Shown here one piece after another: positions 59,174 through 64,000 of a stretch of DNA of 64,000 nucleotides. Numbering within the stretch: the first letter of the stretch is position 1; every line of letters begins with the position of its first letter. The DNA lies in contig CAWAEZ010000010.1 of the NCBI GenBank assembly GCA_963781195.1, positions 62,001-126,000 on the forward strand, given 5' to 3'. Below the pieces are notes generated by a model. The model was not told where the DNA came from. It ran no database searches and was given only the letters and a program-made list of their open reading frames with translations. The stretch comes from JAJPKK01 sp963781195 (GTDB lineage Bacteria > Pseudomonadota > Alphaproteobacteria > Rhizobiales > Xanthobacteraceae). The translations under genes were made by a program, and so were the position numbers.

Positions 59174-59624
59174 CGCTGACCTCGTTGGCTGGAGCCGCGG
59201 CCTGGAACGGCCGTGGAGATAGCAGGTGCCGCCGGTTTGGAGAAGCCGGGGCCCACGTGGTGCGACGTGGGGGCCGCTCAGCGAGCCCCCTCCCAGCCTT
59301 CGCCGCACGCGGGAGGGTGAAACCGCGGACATCGTGCCAGGAGAGCTGGCTGAAGTGCAGAGTTTGCCTGTCTCCCAGCGGCTTCCCCGAGGCGGGGCCC
59401 GCCCCCTCCACCGCTTGCGGGGGAGGGCTGGGGAGGGGGAATGCGGCGCTTCCTGCTTCGACGACGTTTCGACGGCGCCATTTCCCGATGTGGCGTGGCG
59501 TGGGGCCACTCAGCAAGCCCCCTCCCTACCCCTCCCCCGCCCCGCAAGCGGTGGACGGAAACGCGCAGTGCCCCGCGAGCGGAGGAGAGAAACCAAACAT
59601 TGCGCCATGACGCTGCGCCCAGGC
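59174..59624. repeat. intergenic region made of C/G-rich dispersed repeats
   Basis: 451 bp with no gene. Two direct copies of GGGGCC[G/A]CTCAGC[G/A]AG followed by CCCCCTCCC lie at 59270-59294 and 59502-59526. Between them is the opposite-facing CCCCTCCACCGCTTGCGGGGGAGGG arm with GCTGGGGAGGGGG (59402-59440). The second copy continues to CCCCTCCCCCGCCCCGCAAGCGGTGG. This is the largest cluster of the repeat family in the window. Confidence 0.7.
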
Positions 59625-60464
59625 TCAATCCCAGTTCGGCGAGCCGGACCAATCCACGATCCGCCCCTGCGGATGGGCAAGTGCCTCGATCTCCTTCATC
59701 TCGGCCGGGCTCAGCTCGAAATCGAAGATCGCGAGATTCTCGGCGAGGCGCTCCGGCCGCGAGGTGCGGGGGATGACGATGGCACCCTTCTGGATGAGGA
59801 ACCGCAGGCAGACCTGCCCGCCGGACTTGTGGTGAGGCTGGCCGATCTTGCGCAGGGTCTCGTCACCGACCGCCCTGCCCCGCGCGATCGGGCTGTAAGC
59901 GGTCACCGCGAGCCCATGGCGGCGGCACGCCTCGACCACTTTGGTCTGGTCGATATAGGGATGCCATTCGATCTGGTCGGTCACCAGGGGCTCGGTGGCG
60001 AGCTTCACCGCCTGCGCCACGAGGTCGACGGTGAAGTTGGAGATGCCGACGTGGCGGGTCAGCCCTTCCCGCTTCATCCGGCACAGCGCGCCAATGGTGT
60101 CAGCGAGCGGAATGCGGGGATTCGGCCAGTGGATCAGCAGGAGATCGACCTCGGAGAGGCGCAACTTGGACAGGCTCTCCTTGGTGGCGCGCGCGAACTC
60201 GCGCGGCGCGAGATGGTCCTGCCACACCTTGGTGGTGATGAAGACCTCACCCCGCGGCAGCCGGGAGGCGCGAAGGCCCTCGCCGACCTCGGCCTCGTTG
60301 CCGTACATCTCGGCAGTGTCGATGTGCCGATAACCGAAGTGGAGCGCCTGCTCGACCATGCGGACGCAGGTGCGGCCGCGCAGGTCCCAGGTGCCGAGCC
60401 CGATCGCCGGTATGCGCGCGCCATTGGCTTCGACGACGGGCGTGGGGGCGAGGCGCGCAGTCAT
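59625..60464 (-). CDS. aldo/keto reductase (2,5-diketogluconate reductase-like, AKR5 type)
   Basis: 279-residue NADPH-dependent TIM-barrel reductase. The catalytic tetrad is visible: Asp and Tyr in YRHIDTAEMYGNEAEVG, Lys in VFITTKVW, His in LLIHWP. C-terminal cofactor binding is in GAIVIPRTSRPERLAEN. Substrates of this class include ketoses and methylglyoxal. It is followed 55 bp upstream by another aldo/keto reductase gene of a different subfamily, on the same strand. Confidence 0.9.
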   Translation of the reverse strand: MTARLAPTPVVEANGARIPAIGLGTWDLRGRTCVRMVEQALHFGYRHIDTAEMYGNEAEVGEGLRASRLPRGEVFITTKVWQDHLAPREFARATKESLSKLRLSEVDLLLIHWPNPRIPLADTIGALCRMKREGLTRHVGISNFTVDLVAQAVKLATEPLVTDQIEWHPYIDQTKVVEACRRHGLAVTAYSPIARGRAVGDETLRKIGQPHHKSGGQVCLRFLIQKGAIVIPRTSRPERLAENLAIFDFELSPAEMKEIEALAHPQGRIVDWSGSPNWD

Positions 60465-60519
60465 GGTGACTCAGTTAGGATGGTGACTCAGATACGAATG
60501 AACACAGATACCGCTGGAT

Positions 60520-61512
60520 TCAGAGATACAGGCTCTTCATCTGCGGCTCGGGATAGCGGGTGCCCGCCGCCGCGCCCACCGGGATCGCGTCGGAGATCTC
60601 GGCGACATCGCGTTCGCTCAGGTCCACCGAAAGCGCGCCGAGGTTCTCGATCATCCGTTCCTTGCGCTTGGTGCCGGGGATCGGGATGACGTCCTGGCCT
60701 TGCGCGAGCAGCCAGGCCAGAGCGAGCTGGCCGGAGGTGCAGCCCTTGCGCTGTGCGATCGCCTCGACGCGCTGCACGAGCGCGACGTTATGGGCGAGGT
60801 TGCCCTCGGCATAACGCGGATGCCGGCGGCGCGAATCGGTTTCCGCCAGCGTCGACGGCTCTTCGATCTTGGCGGTCAGGAGGCCACGGCCGAGCGGCGC
60901 ATAAGCGACGAAGGTGATGCCGAGCTCACGGGTCGTGAGCAGGGTCTCCTCGCCCTCCTCGCGATAGAGCAGCGAATACTCGTTCTGTACCGCGGCGATC
61001 GGATGAACGCGGTGGGCGCGCCGGATGGTGTCCGGCCGGGCCTCGCTCAGCGCGAGGAAGCGGACCTTGCCCTGCGCAACGAGCTGCGCCATGGCGCCGA
61101 CGGTGTCTTCGATCGGCACCGCGGGATCGATGCGGTGCTGGTAGTAAAGATCGATCTCGTCGACCCCGAGCCGTTTGAGGCTCGCGTCGCACGCACTCAA
61201 AACGTATTCCGGCCGGCCGTCCGCGATCTTGCCGCCGCGGCCGCCGAGATTGCCGAACTTGGTGGCGAGAAACACCTCCCCGCGCCGCCCCGCGATCGCC
61301 TTGCCGACCAGCTCTTCATTGTGGCCGAAGCCGTACATGTCGGAGGTGTCGAGCAGATCCACGCCGAGATCGAGGGCGTCGCGGATGAGCGCGATGCCGG
61401 CGGCATCGTCGCTCTTACCGTAGACGTTGGAGAGCGACATGCAGCCAAATCCCATGGCCGACACATCGACCCCGCCGATCCGGCGCTTCTGCGTTACACG
61501 ACTGTTGCTCAA
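60520..61512 (-). CDS. aldo/keto reductase (AKR13-like)
   Basis: 330-residue aldo/keto reductase. The tetrad is Asp/Tyr in LLDTSDMYGFGHNEELVG, Lys in VFLATKFGN and His in LYYQHRIDP. The C-terminal IPIPGTKRKERMIEN binds NADPH. The start MGFGCMSLSNVYG is typical of the AKR13/YakC-like branch. The start codon is TTG 61512 with a strong AAAGGAG site 7 bp upstream. It differs from the neighbouring AKR in subfamily, so this is not a recent duplication. Confidence 0.9.
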   Translation of the reverse strand: MSNSRVTQKRRIGGVDVSAMGFGCMSLSNVYGKSDDAAGIALIRDALDLGVDLLDTSDMYGFGHNEELVGKAIAGRRGEVFLATKFGNLGGRGGKIADGRPEYVLSACDASLKRLGVDEIDLYYQHRIDPAVPIEDTVGAMAQLVAQGKVRFLALSEARPDTIRRAHRVHPIAAVQNEYSLLYREEGEETLLTTRELGITFVAYAPLGRGLLTAKIEEPSTLAETDSRRRHPRYAEGNLAHNVALVQRVEAIAQRKGCTSGQLALAWLLAQGQDVIPIPGTKRKERMIENLGALSVDLSERDVAEISDAIPVGAAAGTRYPEPQMKSLYL

Positions 61513-61553
61513 CCTCGTCTCCTTTCGGGAGATGCCGATTAGAATTTTCCGGT

Positions 61554-62312
<759 letters not shown>

Positions 62313-62478
62313 CGGTTGTCCTCCCGTTGCCCCCTCGAATACGTCCAAAGCCAAACGATGTTGCGCAGGCCGCGGTGATCCACAAGTGAACATATCGTGA
62401 AGCCACCGCGCGCCAGGATTTGATTCCGAGGCTCATCGTTATATGCTGCACAATACAACGCATGCAATCGGTGGAACC

Positions 62479-63708
62479 ATGTCGATGCGCCTTGCCGCCA
62501 GCCTGATCGTTCTCGTCCTGCTCGCCCCTGCGGCATCATCCGCTGACACGCTGCACGTGGCCGGAGCCGGTAGCCTGACGGCCGCCTTCACCGACCTGCT
62601 GCGCCGCTTTCCGGCGGGCCCCGACACCGTCGCGCCGCCGGAATTCGGACCGTCGGGCTTGATGCGCGAGAAGATCGAGGCCGGGGCCGATGTCGATCTC
62701 TTCGCCTCCGCCGACATGGCGCAGGCGGAACGCCTGGCTGCCGGCCATCCCGAGCGCTTCGTCGTCAATTTCACCCGCAACCGGCTGTGCGCCATCGCCC
62801 GCAACGCAGTCGGGATGACCCCGGACAACATGCTCGACCGCCTGCTCGACCCCGCGGTGCGCCTCGCCACGTCGACCCCGGGCGCCGATCCCGCCGGCGA
62901 CTACGCTTGGCGGGTGTTCGCCCGCGCCGATGCGATGCATGCGGGGGCACGCGCGGCGCTCGAGGCCAAGGCCCGGCCGCTGTTCGGCGGCGGGTCGAGG
63001 ACGCCGCCGCTCGTCGCCGGCAAAGGGCCGCTGGAAGGGATCTTCCTCGCCGACCGCGCCGACGTCGCGCTCGCTTATTGCAGCGGCGCGCCCGAGGTCG
63101 CCGGCGAAGTGCCCGGCCTCGCGGTGGTGCCGCTTCCGTCCGACCTCACCGTCGGCCCGGCATACGGCATGGTGGTGCTCGACGCCAAACCGGTGGCCTA
63201 TCGTTTCGCGACCTTCGTGATGTCCGAAGCGGGCCAGGCGGTCCTCAAGGCCCACGGCTTCGATCCGGTGGCCCTGGTCGAACCGGTCTCGCCGTCGCCG
63301 GGGTTGCTGGTGCAGCGCGGCGGCGAAGCCTCGCGGGCGATATCGCCCGAACGCATCGCGGCACTGCCGCGGTTCACGCAGCATGTCGGCTTCATGAGCA
63401 GCCACGGCGAGCAGCAGAGCGAGTGGACCGGCCCGACCCTGTGGGACGTGCTCGTTGCAGCGGGCGCCGTCGATCCCGCCAAAATGGCCGAGCAGGTTCG
63501 CCTCGTCGTCCGCGTCACCGGCGCCGACGGATACGTCGCCGCGGTCGCGCTCGCCGAGATTGCCCCGCAATTCGCGGGACGGCCGATCCAGCTCGCCGAT
63601 GGCATGAACGGCACGCCGCTGCCCGATCACGGTGTGCGCCTGATCGTCCCGGGCGAACGCCGCGGCGGCCGATCGGTGCGCGACGTCGTACGCATCGACG
63701 TCGATTAA
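62479..63708 (+). CDS. fusion of ModA-like binding protein and molybdopterin-oxidoreductase-like domain
   Basis: 409-residue exported protein with a signal peptide (MRLAASLIVLVLLAPAASSA). Residues about 24-265 form a molybdate-type periplasmic binding domain: LHVAGAGSLTAAFTDLL, FGPSGLMREKIEAGADVDLFASADM, and VAYRFATFVMSEAGQAVLKAHGF. Residues about 295-409 resemble the sulfite-oxidase/YedY-like molybdopterin domain: EWTGPTLWDVLVAAGAVD, VTGADGYVAAVALAEI, VRLIVPGERRGGRSVRDVVRI. The catalytic Mo-binding Cys is not seen in the second domain. No modBC transporter is adjacent. ATG 62479 (GGTGGA site) is preferred to 62443. Confidence 0.83.
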   Translation: MSMRLAASLIVLVLLAPAASSADTLHVAGAGSLTAAFTDLLRRFPAGPDTVAPPEFGPSGLMREKIEAGADVDLFASADMAQAERLAAGHPERFVVNFTRNRLCAIARNAVGMTPDNMLDRLLDPAVRLATSTPGADPAGDYAWRVFARADAMHAGARAALEAKARPLFGGGSRTPPLVAGKGPLEGIFLADRADVALAYCSGAPEVAGEVPGLAVVPLPSDLTVGPAYGMVVLDAKPVAYRFATFVMSEAGQAVLKAHGFDPVALVEPVSPSPGLLVQRGGEASRAISPERIAALPRFTQHVGFMSSHGEQQSEWTGPTLWDVLVAAGAVDPAKMAEQVRLVVRVTGADGYVAAVALAEIAPQFAGRPIQLADGMNGTPLPDHGVRLIVPGERRGGRSVRDVVRIDVD

Positions 63709-63752
63709 TCCCGGACGGCCTCAGCGGGTCAAGTGCGCCGTCCATACGAAAA

Positions 63753-63779
63753 TGGCGGCCGGGTGCAACCCGACCGCCA
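63753..63779 (-). terminator. terminator of the phosphate transporter gene
   Basis: Inverted repeat TGGCGG-C-CGGGT / ACCCG-A-CCGCCA with a 3-nt loop (one mismatch). Read on the minus strand it is followed by TTTTCG. It lies 24 bp after the stop codon of the PiT gene and also between it and the convergent ModA-fusion gene. Confidence 0.65.
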
Positions 63780-63802
63780 CTGCAGAAACGCGTGTCCGTC
63801 GC

Positions 63803-64000
63803 TCAGAAAAGCTTGCTGAACACGAAGTACAAGGAGGCCGACAGGGTCATCGCCGCCGGGAGCGTCAGCACCCAGGCGAGCGCGATGTTGCGCAGGGTCG
63901 ACATCTGCAGGCCCGACCCGTTGGCCGCCATGGTGCCGGCGACGCCCGAGGAGAGCACGTGGGTGGTCGACACCGGGAGCCCATAGGAGTTGGCCGCAAA
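63803..64000 (-). CDS. inorganic phosphate transporter (PiT family), C-terminal part
   Basis: Only the last 65 codons are in the window; the gene continues beyond 64000. The fragment shows the PiT C-terminal signature GLPVSTTHVLSSGVAGTMAA (with the conserved PVSTTH), then a last hydrophobic helix ALAWVLTLPAAMTLSASLYFVF and the stop. It imports phosphate (often as a metal-phosphate complex) across the inner membrane by H+ symport. Confidence 0.92.
   Translation of the reverse strand, partial: FAANSYGLPVSTTHVLSSGVAGTMAANGSGLQMSTLRNIALAWVLTLPAAMTLSASLYFVFSKLF

Overview
The window is GC-rich chromosomal DNA with densely packed genes. It looks like an alphaproteobacterium of the order Hyphomicrobiales (Bradyrhizobium / Xanthobacteraceae-like). 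The reasons are LivFGMHK-type transporters, several orphan Bug/TctC-type periplasmic binding proteins, an Omp25-like beta-barrel, a Bradyrhizobium-type D-tartrate dehydratase homologue, a Rhodopseudomonas-type haloacetate dehalogenase homologue, and dispersed GC-rich palindromes between genes. The organism call is inference. I saw no tRNA, rRNA, CRISPR array, integrase or insertion sequence. The content is mostly accessory catabolism and transport.

Layout. 0-5 kb: Rieske ferredoxin, MBL-fold hydrolase and HIBADH-family dehydrogenase (minus), then a luciferase-like monooxygenase and an exported acetamidase/formamidase (plus). 5-13.5 kb: a minus-strand run with a complete branched-chain-type ABC importer (livF, G, M, H and its binding protein), a CaiB/BaiF CoA-transferase, a Bug binding protein and a frameshifted lactonase-family gene. 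13.8-16 kb: a NarX/NarL-like two-component pair. 16-19 kb: a small c-type cytochrome, two divergently placed membrane proteins and a LysR regulator, linked by a shared 24-bp operator-like sequence. 19-24 kb: a Bug protein, a TonB-dependent receptor, an Omp25-like protein and an EF-hand protein. 24-28.8 kb: a Tat-exported thiamine-diphosphate enzyme followed by a c-type cytochrome, a Cca-like HD-domain remnant, and a double cold-shock-domain protein behind a strong terminator. 29-32.2 kb: an apparent operon of ketopantoate-reductase-like, mandelate-racemase-like and PEP-mutase-like enzymes. 32-41.3 kb: lytic transglycosylase, serine hydrolase, PurN, acyltransferase, molybdopterin oxidoreductase, TerC, Ndk and two small exported or membrane proteins. 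41.5-47 kb: exported double-ABM protein, quinone oxidoreductase, MAPEG protein, methylcrotonyl-CoA carboxylase beta-like subunit, D-tartrate dehydratase-like enzyme. 47-53.7 kb: two Bug proteins, then three consecutive genes (cyclase family, small membrane protein, ThDP enzyme) broken by many single-base indels, then an SDR without the usual catalytic residues. 53.7-57 kb: an unknown exported protein and a dehalogenase/GST/rhodanese run. 57-64 kb: DUF599, YdcF-like, RraA-like, two aldo/keto reductases, exported MsrA, a ModA-like/molybdopterin-domain fusion and the end of a PiT phosphate transporter.

The most interesting points are the cytochrome/membrane-protein/LysR group with its shared operator, the periplasmic ThDP enzyme plus cytochrome c pair, the mandelate racemase homologue with a KxR motif, the ModA-MoCo fusion, the Tat-exported dehalogenase module, and the indel cluster at 49.3-52.7 kb. 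That cluster is either a decaying locus or a patch of poor sequence.
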